From: UBA3941 sp002385665
Lineage (GTDB): Bacteria > Bacillota > Clostridia > Caldicoprobacterales > UBA3941
Length of the DNA: 64,000 nucleotides
Direction of reading: 5' to 3'
Assembly (NCBI GenBank): GCA_050949255.1
Contig: JBMNFJ010000016.1
Coordinates: forward strand, 62,001 to 126,000
Shown: piece after piece, positions 51,175 through 60,783 of the stretch
How positions within the stretch are numbered: position 1 is the first letter of the stretch
How the letters are laid out: the number at the start of each line of letters is the position of its first letter
Notes under the pieces: generated by a model
The model's input: only the letters and a program-made list of their open reading frames with translations
What the model was told of the DNA's origin: nothing
The model's database searches: none
Translations under genes and position numbers: made by a program

Positions 51175-54100
51175 CTATATTACGAGTTTGTTTTCGGTTT
51201 CCGTATTCTTTATCTTGCTAAAGATATATTGTACCTTCATATTCTCGGATTTGGTCAATGTTTCAAAATCACCTATCAATATAAGTCTCTTTCTGGCACG
51301 GGACAGGGCCACGTTGGTTCGGCGGTAATCCTTCAAAAAGCCCGTTCGGGTGGTGGTGGTGCCTGGCGAAACATAGTTACTCCTAACCCAGTTAATTATA
51401 ACGTTATCCTGCTCCCTGCCCTGAAATGAATCAATAGTATAGATGTTTTGCTCTATAAATCTCGAAATACCCTGGCTATACTCCCGGAAATATTTCGAGT
51501 GTTCCTCAAAGACCTCCCTTAGTTTTTCAGCATGGGCCTTATATGGTGTAATGATACAGATATCGCTTAGTCTTTCTCCCTCCTTAAGCAGATCCATGAC
51601 CTTGTTGACGGATATCATAGCCTCCGACAGATTATAGAAGGTGGAATTGACTTCGGTTTCCATTCGCTCCCGTGGATCAATGAACTTTGAGGTATCTATG
51701 ATCTCGATGGGTTTGGTAGCAAATTTCCTTTTCCTTATAGCGGGAGGAACCTGATAGTATTCGGAATCCAAATTCACAGACAGCTTTCCGTCATAGATCA
51801 AATCGGAGATAAAGGATATCATCAAGGGGTCCTGAGTACGATAGTTGATATCCAGGAAAACGCTGTTAAACCTGTGGACATCGGTTATCAGATACTCAAA
51901 CATACTCTTTTGCAATGCTTCCCTTGTATACAGACTGATTTGTGGATCGTATTCCAACAGTATCTCATTCTGTATTGGAAAGGGGGGTATCTGCATATGA
52001 TCCCCAATAATCACACATTTATTGGAGAACTGCATACTAAACAGGGTCTCCGGCACATCCATCTGGGAGGCCTCATCTATAATGAGCAGATCAAAATTGT
52101 TCTTTGAGATATTCCTATCCAGATAATATCCAAGTGGTGTACCTAGGACAATGCTGTTCTTACCCTTTAATAGGGCGGTATAGGTAGGGTTAGAGGTAGA
52201 AACGGTGTAGGCGTAGGGCAGATCCGATTTTAACTCAATATTGTTCCCTGTCCTCAAAACCCTTACATTGTCTTTCATAAGCTTTTCCAGGACATTGTCC
52301 ACAGCAATATTGGTTTTTGCCAGTATTAAAACATCCTTACCTTCGTAATAGTATTGGAGGGCTATCTCCTTTATAAGGGTGGTCTTTCCTGTGCCCGGAG
52401 GTCCCTGGACAATGGTCAGGGTATTGTTAATCCCATCCATACTCCGCGCCAAGGCAACAGCCTGTTTTTGGGCCGGATTACGTACCAGGTCTTTGTTGTA
52501 ATAGGACTCATCCGGGAGCATTTGGATATCTTCCAGTTTTAAGGGGTGTTCCTTCTTTAACCCCAAGACCGTGGACATAAGGGGCGAAAGGTTGTCGCGC
52601 TCTATGGCACTAACCACCCTATCCAAATAGGACATTAAAATGGTGCTATTGGAGTCCCTGGCGAGGGTAGCAATCTGGGAAACTTGCTTTTCTGTTGGAT
52701 TATCCAGGGCCTTTAACTCAACTATATAGCCATCGTTGGTTTTCTTGTCCCGGCACTCGACAACCTCGAATTCCCAACCCTCATTAGAGGTAAGTACTTC
52801 ACCTGGGAAAAAGGATATTGGCATGCTGAAAATATATGAACCCCTATAGGATACCAAGTAGACGCATTCTATCTTATGAAACTTTTTAATCTTGATATCC
52901 AATATATCCATATGCATCATCAGCTCGCGGATTACTTTCTTCTTATCCCTTACATCCACGAGATCCGGGTTTGCAAATTCGATTCTATTAACCTCCCGGT
53001 TTGGATCTTCCTCAAGTTCCGCCAGCTTGTAAAGATCGGATCTTAGCAGCCTATAATCCCCCCATCCCCTGGGCTTTCGAAGGCCGAAGCTGTCCCGGGG
53101 CGTATTTTTTAATATTTCATATACAAAGTCCACATATTCCCTTCGATTTAAAGGTGCTAATATGGTGACCAGGCCCCGTCTGTAGATGCCAGCCTTGCGA
53201 GCATTCTTTAGCATGACATGCTTCCTTAAAAGACTCTTCAAATCAAAATGTTTAAGGTAGGTATTGAAAAATTCCCTTATATTGGCCAGGCTATCGAAAT
53301 ATTTACGATGTCCTACACTATCAATAGTGGTTAACCGACCGGTTTTTGGGTTGATGTCTATCTGTGGAATATTAAGGGTATCAAAAATTAGGTCGATTAC
53401 TCTGACATCGTCGGTCTTTACTTTTGTGCTGTAGTAAGAATACAATCCAGCCAAGGTCTTGTTATTAAGAAATTTGAATTTTACTGAATCAAAGTCCTTT
53501 GAGCCCATCAGCCGGGGGTGGAAAATACCCATTTCTACGGCGGCTTTCATTATGATCTCGCGTTGCACCTTCAAGGGGACACTCTCCCAGCGACATACAC
53601 TGGAATTTGCAATCATTTCTATCCATTCGTTTGTAGTCAGCCTATCAATCCCAAGTTCGTTACACATGAACTGTACTACCGGGATATCCTCCTGATCCCT
53701 TATTTTTGAGCTGTAGTGATAGTAGAGTCCACCTAAGGTCTTGCCGTTTAAGAATTTAAATCTGGTGTTACAAAAATCCTTATATCCCATAAGCCTGGGA
53801 TTTTCTAAACCCAACTCTCTTGCTGCTGATATTATTATAGCCTTCTTTATATCGTTGGGCATAGATTCCCAGGGAATCTTTATATCCGATTCCTTAAGGA
53901 GCTGAAACCATTCTTCCATCGATAGGGGCGAAATGCCACAGATGCCGCAAATATAGGAAACAGTATCCATTCCCACCTTGGTAGCTTTTTGGGCATATGA
54001 GGCATGAAGGCCGGCTAGAGTCTTATTGTTTAAAAATGCAGTAGGAGTATTCAAATCCTCGTGTTTTAGGAGTCGCGGATTACTCTTGCCCATCTCCCTG

Positions 54101-55086
54101 GCTTTTTCCTGGAGGATGCGCCCTATATAGGGCTCGGGTACGGATTCCCACTTAAAATTCTGTTGGTTAGAAATTAAGCTTATCCATTCGTCGTAGCTCA
54201 GCTCCGGTACTCCATATACATCGCAGATATAGTCTATACTGCTTATTCCTCCCCGATCCAGCTTAAAGAATCTTGATGCAAAACTATAAAGGTTCATGCC
54301 TTTCAAAAAAGGGATGCTGATTTTGAGATCGTCTGTCGACATCATTCTGGGATTATCATAGCCTAACATTTTTGCAACCCGAAACAGTATATTTCGAATA
54401 ATGTCGTGGGGTACCACATCCCAAAAGATACTGATAGATGGGTCGGTTATATAAGATATCCAATCCTCCTCTGTAATTTCTATATCCAGATCCTTACACA
54501 TGTTTATTATGGTGCTACCCCTGATGTCATCGTATTTGTTTTTATAGTAATTGTAAAATCCGGTAAGGGTACGGCCATTTAGGAAGTTAAACCTATGGGA
54601 AAAGTTTTCATGCCTAAAGAAAATGGGATGGGCATAATTTAGCTCATCACAGGCTTTTATCAGGATTGCTCTCTTTGCAATCCGTGGAATATTTTTCCAT
54701 GAAAAAATATTATTGTTGCTGATAAAGGTAATCCATTCGTCAACGCTTACCTCTGGTATACCCAGTTCATCACAAACATTGACCAATATATGCACACCTT
54801 TTTTTCTTGGAAAATTGTTTTTATAATACGAATAGAGGCCATTTAAGGGATGGCCATCAAGAAATTTAAAGCGGTGCTTCTCCAGATCCTTTGATGCTAT
54901 GAAACGCGGGTTGGGAAGGCCTAATTCCTTAGCTACCATCTGCAGTAACAGGGCGTGCACCCTCTTACTTACTTTGCCCCACAAAAAAGAAGGAGGGCGT
55001 GAAGTCCTATCCTTTCTAGTCAATATCTCTATAACCTCATCTATATCATCAAACATTTGGGTTTGCTCTACCGACAAAAAACTCAA
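51175..55086 (-). CDS. SF1 (Upf1/DNA2-like) helicase with six N-terminal tandem repeats
   Basis: This ~1303-residue protein joins a large repeat array to a superfamily 1B helicase. Residues ~42-590 (numbered from the ATG at 55104) hold six units of 91-94 residues. Each unit starts W-x3-(V/I/M)P, then has a helix ending (E/R)LG-x2-NPR, an F-x-FLNGKTL-x-GLY-x-YY block, and closes with LGI-x-(4-6)-EEWI. The helicase core has Walker A QGPPGTGKTT (~899-908), the DEAS box LLIIDEASQMDVPE (~1010), GDHMQIPPFP, DSFQGREQDN (~1226) and NVALSRARKRL (~1268). No nuclease domain is recognised. TTG at 55086 is favoured because GAGGAG lies between it and the ATG at 55104. The repeat function is unknown. Confidence 0.85.
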   Translation of the reverse strand: MSFLSVEQTQMFDDIDEVIEILTRKDRTSRPPSFLWGKVSKRVHALLLQMVAKELGLPNPRFIASKDLEKHRFKFLDGHPLNGLYSYYKNNFPRKKGVHILVNVCDELGIPEVSVDEWITFISNNNIFSWKNIPRIAKRAILIKACDELNYAHPIFFRHENFSHRFNFLNGRTLTGFYNYYKNKYDDIRGSTIINMCKDLDIEITEEDWISYITDPSISIFWDVVPHDIIRNILFRVAKMLGYDNPRMMSTDDLKISIPFLKGMNLYSFASRFFKLDRGGISSIDYICDVYGVPELSYDEWISLISNQQNFKWESVPEPYIGRILQEKAREMGKSNPRLLKHEDLNTPTAFLNNKTLAGLHASYAQKATKVGMDTVSYICGICGISPLSMEEWFQLLKESDIKIPWESMPNDIKKAIIISAARELGLENPRLMGYKDFCNTRFKFLNGKTLGGLYYHYSSKIRDQEDIPVVQFMCNELGIDRLTTNEWIEMIANSSVCRWESVPLKVQREIIMKAAVEMGIFHPRLMGSKDFDSVKFKFLNNKTLAGLYSYYSTKVKTDDVRVIDLIFDTLNIPQIDINPKTGRLTTIDSVGHRKYFDSLANIREFFNTYLKHFDLKSLLRKHVMLKNARKAGIYRRGLVTILAPLNRREYVDFVYEILKNTPRDSFGLRKPRGWGDYRLLRSDLYKLAELEEDPNREVNRIEFANPDLVDVRDKKKVIRELMMHMDILDIKIKKFHKIECVYLVSYRGSYIFSMPISFFPGEVLTSNEGWEFEVVECRDKKTNDGYIVELKALDNPTEKQVSQIATLARDSNSTILMSYLDRVVSAIERDNLSPLMSTVLGLKKEHPLKLEDIQMLPDESYYNKDLVRNPAQKQAVALARSMDGINNTLTIVQGPPGTGKTTLIKEIALQYYYEGKDVLILAKTNIAVDNVLEKLMKDNVRVLRTGNNIELKSDLPYAYTVSTSNPTYTALLKGKNSIVLGTPLGYYLDRNISKNNFDLLIIDEASQMDVPETLFSMQFSNKCVIIGDHMQIPPFPIQNEILLEYDPQISLYTREALQKSMFEYLITDVHRFNSVFLDINYRTQDPLMISFISDLIYDGKLSVNLDSEYYQVPPAIRKRKFATKPIEIIDTSKFIDPRERMETEVNSTFYNLSEAMISVNKVMDLLKEGERLSDICIITPYKAHAEKLREVFEEHSKYFREYSQGISRFIEQNIYTIDSFQGREQDNVIINWVRSNYVSPGTTTTRTGFLKDYRRTNVALSRARKRLILIGDFETLTKSENMKVQYIFSKIKNTETENKLVI

Positions 55087-55683
55087 AAGTGTTTCTCCTC
55101 TCATATTCGAACTTTTTTATTACCATACATACTACCCAGCTATATTGGTGACGTCATAATAGAAAAACCAATAAAAAATTTAGTAGGGAAGTTTTACTAA
55201 TGTATTCTTCTTAACCAAAAAACAATGTATATCAATAGGGAAGTTAAACATTTCCAATTGGTAATGCTATAATACGAACAACTTCGGTTTATTGATTTTT
55301 TATATGGCTGGCTACATTTTCAATTTGTATAATAGATTAAGCTAGGGATAATGCTGACAATTTAGATCTTTTGTAACCCCCATAGGGCATTTTTTACTTT
55401 ATCCAACAAAAACACTCAATAATCGCAAATACAAATACCCATTCAATATTATATACCAAACTGTAATTTTTAAAATTCAAAGAATGAATAAAGATTCAGG
55501 TGTATTTTTGTATATTTTTTTTAGGAACCTATAGGTACAGTACACTATACTGATCATTTCTCTACTGGTAGATTATACTTTAGTGCAACGGGCTAAAGCA
55601 AAAAAAAATGGAAATTACCCTATAAATATGATATTCTAAGAACATGAAAAAAACGAAGGTAAATTGGAATTTATAAAGAAGAA
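55087..55683. other. AT-rich intergenic region upstream of the repeat-helicase
   Basis: No convincing gene or known structured RNA is seen in these roughly 600 bases. TATTGGT (55143-55149) and ACCAATA (55167-55173) form an inverted repeat that includes TGACGTCA at 55149-55156, close to the helicase start and possibly regulatory. Several TATAAT-like boxes occur, as expected by chance in such AT-rich DNA. No c-di-GMP riboswitch is recognised in front of the HD-GYP gene. Confidence 0.5.
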
Positions 55684-55686
55684 GTG

Positions 55687-56937
55687 ATGATATTGTTAAG
55701 TAATCCTATGGAGAGGATAACCTTGGGTGAGAATGAAAAAAATGTCGTATCGGTAAGCCTTTTAAATGTGGCTCGCATGGTTTCGACAGCCGTTGACCTA
55801 TTGGAATATGGTGTCTATCGTCATGGAGAAAGGGTTGCCTATATTGCTTATCGAATTTTTAAAGAGATGTTTCCGGGCAAGGAAACCTTACCTATAGTTT
55901 TGGCCGGCTTACTTCATGACATCGGTATCGACACCGAGGAATTAAAGAGAGAAGCAAGAAATTTTATTTTAGAGGATTATATAATAACCAAACATAGTAG
56001 AGAAGGAGAGAAACTCCTGAATAAGGTGGATTTATTGAGGGGCATCAAACCATTTGTGAGACACCATCATACAAGGTATAAGGATATAGGCAGGTTTGTA
56101 AGCGAAGTCGTTCCCATAGAAGCCCAGATAATATGTTTGGCGGACAGGATAGAGGTATTGATAGATCAAAACCAATATATCCTTACCCAGAAGGAAAGGA
56201 TAGAGAGTAAAATCAAAGATTTTTCTGGTGTCATGTTCAATCCCGAAATAGTACGTACATTTTTTGATCTGTCAAATAGGGAATCATTTTGGTTGGATAT
56301 TGATAACCAATATATGTTAGGCAAGTTATGGTTAGAGGGTTTTGACGACTATAGAACAGCGGTTGAAAAGGACATACGACAGCTAGCCGAGTTATGCGCC
56401 AGTATAGTGGATAGAAAGAGTTCATTTACCCATATTCATTCTAAAAGAGTAGCCTCTATTGCGAGAAAACTGGGAGAAAAATTGAATATGGGGCAGGAAG
56501 ACCTGTTCCTGCTGGAAATGGCGGGGGAACTCCATGATATAGGAAAATTGTCTATTCCTTTATCCATTCTCCATAAAAAAGGTGATTTAACTGCTGATGA
56601 ATATAGAATTATTAGGCAGCATACTTATTATACCTATTATTTAATCGACCGATTGGATATGATGGATAAGGTACGGGACTGGGCGGCTTTTCATCATGAG
56701 AAGCTGGACGGTAGCGGTTATCCCTTCCATTTAAAGGGCGACGAGTTGGATCTGGGCTCCAGGATTATGGCATTAGCCGATATAACCACAGCCCTGTCAG
56801 AGGACAGACCCTATAGAAAAGCTTTATCTAAAGAAGAGATAATGGACATACTGTGGACGCAGGTCAGAGATAATAAGGTTGATGGAGATGTGGTTAGAAC
56901 CTTGGAGAAGAACTTTGACTATATAGTATTACAATAA
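55687..56937 (+). CDS. two-HD-domain protein with C-terminal HD-GYP (probable c-di-GMP phosphodiesterase)
   Basis: This ~416-residue protein has two HD-type phosphohydrolase domains. The first (~45-160) has HGERVAYIAYRI, LAGLLHDIGID and VRHHHTRYKD, but no GYP. The second (~240-400) is a full HD-GYP: HSKRVASIARKLGE, AGELHDIGKL, HHEKLDGSGYP (~338-348) and ALADITTALSEDRPYRKA. HD-GYP domains hydrolyse cyclic di-GMP. The start is uncertain: ATG at 55687, GTG at 55684, or TTG at 55693 behind AAGAAGTGAT. It lacks a membrane or receiver domain. Confidence 0.85.
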   Translation: MILLSNPMERITLGENEKNVVSVSLLNVARMVSTAVDLLEYGVYRHGERVAYIAYRIFKEMFPGKETLPIVLAGLLHDIGIDTEELKREARNFILEDYIITKHSREGEKLLNKVDLLRGIKPFVRHHHTRYKDIGRFVSEVVPIEAQIICLADRIEVLIDQNQYILTQKERIESKIKDFSGVMFNPEIVRTFFDLSNRESFWLDIDNQYMLGKLWLEGFDDYRTAVEKDIRQLAELCASIVDRKSSFTHIHSKRVASIARKLGEKLNMGQEDLFLLEMAGELHDIGKLSIPLSILHKKGDLTADEYRIIRQHTYYTYYLIDRLDMMDKVRDWAAFHHEKLDGSGYPFHLKGDELDLGSRIMALADITTALSEDRPYRKALSKEEIMDILWTQVRDNKVDGDVVRTLEKNFDYIVLQ

Positions 56938-56972
56938 AACCAGGCTTATAGCCGAATTTTAGGGGGATTGTT

Positions 56973-58916
56973 ATGCCTAATAGAGTAAGGCGGGTTATTT
57001 TAGAAAAGAAAGTCCAATACAATATAGAAGCCGAGAACATGTACCAAGACCTTAAAAAGAACTTAAGGGTAGGTGGGTTGGATTCCGTTCGTCTAGCATA
57101 CAGCTATGATATAATGGGATTATCCCAAGAGGAGTTTGATAAGGTCAGTAGTATTATTTTTCGACCTACCCATGCCGAATCGGTCTATCATGAACAATTA
57201 CCTATAGATCAGGGGGACAAGGTCCTGGCGATTCAATATCTTCCGGGTCAGTTCGATCAAAGAGCTTATGCAACAGCAAAATCTATCCAGGTTATAACCT
57301 TGGGTGATCTTCCCCTGGTCAGGACTGCTAAAATAGTGGTATTGAAAGGGCAGCTGGACGAAGCCGACTACAATAGGGTTATCAATTATATAGTCAATCC
57401 AGTGGAATCAAGATTGATACCCATGGAGAAGCCTATAACTTTGGAAGAAGAATACCAAATCCCCTGGGAAGTAGATATAATCCATGGGTTTATAGATGCT
57501 TCGCATGAGGGGTTAGAGAGGCTGATGGCTGAGTTAAGGCTTGCCATGGACATGGATGACCTAATCTTCTGCCAGAAATACTTTAAGGATCAGGAGAAGA
57601 GGGACCCTACCATAACCGAGTTACGCATGATAGATACCTATTGGTCGGACCATTGCAGGCATACCACCTTTTTGACCAGACTGGAAGATGTGGATTTTGA
57701 TGAAGGGTTTGCCAGTGAAAAGATTCGTCCTATTTTTGATGCGTACAGGAATTCCAGGAAATATGTGTACGGGAATGAAGGCAGGGACATATGCCTCATG
57801 GACATTGCAACCATGGCAATGAAAGAGATGAAAAAACGAGGTATGCTGGAAGACCTGGATGAATCCGAAGAAATCAATGCATGCAGTATAGCTATTACAG
57901 CCAACATCAATGGTCAGGATGAGGAATGGCTTGTAATGTTTAAGAATGAAACTCACAACCATCCCACAGAGATAGAGCCCTTTGGCGGTGCATCTACCTG
58001 TCTTGGAGGTGCTATCAGGGATCCCCTGTCAGGGAGGTCCTATGTATATCAGGCGATGAGGATAAGCGGAAGTGGTGATCCAAGAACCGATATACATAAG
58101 ACCTTGGAGGGCAAGCTCCCTCAACTAAAGATTACCAGTGGAGCTGCTGCGGGCTATAGCTCGTACGGAAACCAGATCGGTATACCTGCAGGCCAGATAG
58201 TAGAAATTTATGATCCCGGATATGTGGCAAAACGTATGGAGTTGGGGGCTGTAATAGCCGCTGCCCCCAGAAAAAACGTGGTACGGGATATACCCAAACC
58301 AGGCGATGTTGTTATACTGGTAGGCGGTAGAACCGGAAGAGACGGTTGTGGCGGAGCTACTGGATCATCGAAAGCCCATACCGAAGAATCGATGGAGTTG
58401 AGTGGGGCTGAGGTGCAAAAAGGGAACCCTGCCGAAGAAAGAAAAATTCAACGACTTTTTAGGAATCCCCGGGTAAGCACCATGATAAAGCGATGCAACG
58501 ACTTTGGAGCCGGAGGAGTATCGGTGGCCATAGGGGAGCTGGCCCCCGGACTATATATAGACCTGGATTCGGTCCCCCAAAAATACCAGGGACTGGACGG
58601 CACGGAAATCGCTATCTCTGAATCCCAGGAGCGAATGGCCGTTGTAGTGGACAAGGCAAATGAGGCCGATTTTATAGCCGCTGCCAGGGAGGAGAACTTA
58701 GAGGCTACTCCCGTCGCTTGGGTCACCGAGGAAGCCAGGCTAAGAATGGCATGGAAGGGCAATATAATTTTAGATATAAGCAGGAATTTTTTGGATAGCA
58801 ACGGGGCACCCAAGAGCAATCCCGTTAAGGTGTCCTCTCCCGATATGAAGGAACAACCCTTTTGTGGGATAGAAGATGTCAAAGAGAATGCCCCTCGTAC
58901 CAAGAGGAGGATATAG
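56973..58916 (+). CDS. purL: phosphoribosylformylglycinamidine synthase, N-terminal part (frameshifted)
   Basis: This 647-codon frame is the N-terminal half of long-form PurL, which makes FGAM from FGAR, ATP and glutamine in purine synthesis. It has the PurS-like N terminus, the linker DTYWSDHCRHTTF (~214-226), the ATP-binding NETHNHPTEIEPFGGA (~325-340) and DFGAGGVSVAIGELAPG (~510). The frame ends early at 58916 with a tail (PRTKRRI) that does not belong to the family. The protein continues in the -1 frame; one extra base in the CCCC run at 58891-58894 would restore ENAPSYQEED. It is either a real frameshift or a sequencing error. Confidence 0.85.
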   Translation: MPNRVRRVILEKKVQYNIEAENMYQDLKKNLRVGGLDSVRLAYSYDIMGLSQEEFDKVSSIIFRPTHAESVYHEQLPIDQGDKVLAIQYLPGQFDQRAYATAKSIQVITLGDLPLVRTAKIVVLKGQLDEADYNRVINYIVNPVESRLIPMEKPITLEEEYQIPWEVDIIHGFIDASHEGLERLMAELRLAMDMDDLIFCQKYFKDQEKRDPTITELRMIDTYWSDHCRHTTFLTRLEDVDFDEGFASEKIRPIFDAYRNSRKYVYGNEGRDICLMDIATMAMKEMKKRGMLEDLDESEEINACSIAITANINGQDEEWLVMFKNETHNHPTEIEPFGGASTCLGGAIRDPLSGRSYVYQAMRISGSGDPRTDIHKTLEGKLPQLKITSGAAAGYSSYGNQIGIPAGQIVEIYDPGYVAKRMELGAVIAAAPRKNVVRDIPKPGDVVILVGGRTGRDGCGGATGSSKAHTEESMELSGAEVQKGNPAEERKIQRLFRNPRVSTMIKRCNDFGAGGVSVAIGELAPGLYIDLDSVPQKYQGLDGTEIAISESQERMAVVVDKANEADFIAAAREENLEATPVAWVTEEARLRMAWKGNIILDISRNFLDSNGAPKSNPVKVSSPDMKEQPFCGIEDVKENAPRTKRRI

Positions 58917-60706
58917 AGAAAACCTGGCTTGACATGCTCAAGGATCTTAATATCTGTAGTCAAAGGGGGCTTATAGAGCGCTTTGACAGTACCGTTGGCG
59001 GGGGAACAGTACTAATGCCCCTCGGTGGTAAATATCAGCTGACTCCGGCAGAGGGAATGGTTGCTAAGCTACCGGTCTTGGATGGTGATACCACTACCGG
59101 TACCATCATGGCCTTTGGTTTTAACCCCAAAATTTCTAAATGGAGCCCTTTTCATGGGGCGGTTTATGCAATAATAGAAGCCGTTGCCAAGGTTACGGCA
59201 ATAGGCGGAGATTATAGAAAGATGAGGTTGTCCCTCCAGGAATACTTTGAAAGGCTCGATAGGGATCCCCAGAGATGGGGGAAACCTTTTAGCGCACTTC
59301 TGGGAGCTTATTATGCACAGATGGCTTTAAGGATTCCGGCTATAGGGGGTAAGGACAGCATGTCGGGTACCTTTAACGATTTATCGGTACCACCTACCCT
59401 GGTAGCCTTTGGCGTAACCGCCTTTGATATAAGGAATACTGTTTCACCTGAATTCAAGGAGAAAGGCACCCAGGTAGTCTTAGTACCCTTACATAAGGAT
59501 CAATGGGGCCTCCCGGACTTTGATGTACTTGAGAGAAATTATGTAAGAATTCACCAATTGATACAAGAAGGTAGGATTTTGTCGGCCCATAGCGTGAGAG
59601 CAGGCGGAATAGCTGAGGCTATTAGTAAGATGGCCTTCGGTAATGGGATCGGCTTTAGATTCTATGATGGAATTTCCAAGGACAAGCTATTTAGTCCGGA
59701 TTATGGCTCGATTATTTTAGAGATAAAGAAGGGACAGAATCTCGAGGAGATATTCCATGGAGTTAACTTTATAAAGCTGGGTCAAACTCAGGAAGACCTC
59801 CTTATAGCCTATGGCGCTCTTCATATAAAGCTGTCCAAGGCTTTAGACGCCTGGGAGGAGACCCTGGAGAAGGTATTTCCTACAAAGCCCTCACAACAGG
59901 TTGAGTGGCAGGAACCGGTCAGCTATACTGGAGGGATGAAAATAGCGGCTGGAAGGAAAATAGCAAAACCAAGGATCTTCATCCCCATATTCCTGGGTAC
60001 TGCATCTGAATACGACCTTACAAAAGCTTTTGAAGTGGCAGGGGGACTGGTAGAAACTCTGGTATTTAGGGATCTGACTCCTCAAGAGATACGAGATTCC
60101 ATAGCCCAAATAAGTCAGTCAATAAAAAACTCACAGATTCTGGTGATACCGGGTGGAATTAGTATTGGCGATGAGCCTGAGAAAACGGGACAGATTGGAA
60201 CTGCAATTCTAAAGGCTCCACAAATACAGGATGCAATCAAGGAGCACCTGGAAGTAAATGATGGTCTTATATTAGGGCTGGGCGGCGGATTCGAAACACT
60301 GCTAAACTTGAACCTGATATCCGATTCTCCAATAGATTTGATCCTCAACCCAACTGGTTTTCATATGTCCCGGATAGTGGAGACCAAGGTCACATCCGAT
60401 TTATCTCCTTGGTTTATGGATGCCAGAGTAGGAGATACATATACGACCATAGTGTCCCACAGAGAGGGTCAATTGGTGGCAGATGCAAGTACCATTAAGG
60501 AATTGGAAGATGAAGGGCAGATAGCCACCCAGTTTGTACCGTCAGGGGATAGCCCCATCAGCGGTATTGAAGGCCTGACCAGTAAAGATGGCAGGGTATT
60601 GGGTAGGCTTGGGTATTCGGAACGGTTTACCCGAAATGTGGCGGTTAATGTACCCGATCTAAATGTATATGATATATTCAAAGCAGGAGTGTCCTATTAT
60701 AGATAA
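58862..60706 (+). CDS. purL: phosphoribosylformylglycinamidine synthase, C-terminal part (frameshifted, glutaminase Cys missing)
   Basis: This frame is the second half of PurL. True homology begins near base 58895 (YQEEDIEKTWLDML); no ribosome binding site precedes it. It includes the second synthase unit (DSTVGGGTVLMPLGG, PAIGGKDSMSGTF) and a C-terminal glutaminase domain (~330-614) with VIPGGISIGDEPEKTG (~437). The nucleophile loop, normally GICNGFQ, reads GLGGGFE at ~472-478: the cysteine codon (60281-60283) is GGC. The histidine region VSHREGQ is kept. Glutamine hydrolysis is therefore not expected. Joined to the upstream part it spans about 1240 residues. Confidence 0.83.
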   Translation: MWDRRCQRECPSYQEEDIEKTWLDMLKDLNICSQRGLIERFDSTVGGGTVLMPLGGKYQLTPAEGMVAKLPVLDGDTTTGTIMAFGFNPKISKWSPFHGAVYAIIEAVAKVTAIGGDYRKMRLSLQEYFERLDRDPQRWGKPFSALLGAYYAQMALRIPAIGGKDSMSGTFNDLSVPPTLVAFGVTAFDIRNTVSPEFKEKGTQVVLVPLHKDQWGLPDFDVLERNYVRIHQLIQEGRILSAHSVRAGGIAEAISKMAFGNGIGFRFYDGISKDKLFSPDYGSIILEIKKGQNLEEIFHGVNFIKLGQTQEDLLIAYGALHIKLSKALDAWEETLEKVFPTKPSQQVEWQEPVSYTGGMKIAAGRKIAKPRIFIPIFLGTASEYDLTKAFEVAGGLVETLVFRDLTPQEIRDSIAQISQSIKNSQILVIPGGISIGDEPEKTGQIGTAILKAPQIQDAIKEHLEVNDGLILGLGGGFETLLNLNLISDSPIDLILNPTGFHMSRIVETKVTSDLSPWFMDARVGDTYTTIVSHREGQLVADASTIKELEDEGQIATQFVPSGDSPISGIEGLTSKDGRVLGRLGYSERFTRNVAVNVPDLNVYDIFKAGVSYYR

Positions 60707-60737
60707 TGAAGTGACACAAATAGAAATTGACCATATG

Positions 60738-60763
60738 GGAAAGGGCGACTTTAATAGTCGCCC
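60738..60763 (-). terminator. hairpin terminator between convergent purL and chemotaxis gene
   Basis: GGGCGACT (60743-60750) pairs with AGTCGCCC (60756-60763) around a 5-base loop. On the minus strand it is followed by TTT, so it better serves the chemotaxis transducer. Confidence 0.5.
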
Positions 60764-60783
60764 CATTGCTTATACTAAACTAA

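Noticed and set aside
55087..55683. Small gene, CRISPR leader or riboswitch in the long gap
   Set aside because: No frame with a good ribosome binding site, no regularly spaced repeats and no conserved aptamer blocks were found.
58889..58916. Programmed -1 ribosomal frameshift in purL
   Set aside because: There is no X-XXY-YYZ slippery heptamer in the zero frame and no clear downstream pseudoknot; a lost base in the C-run explains the frames better.
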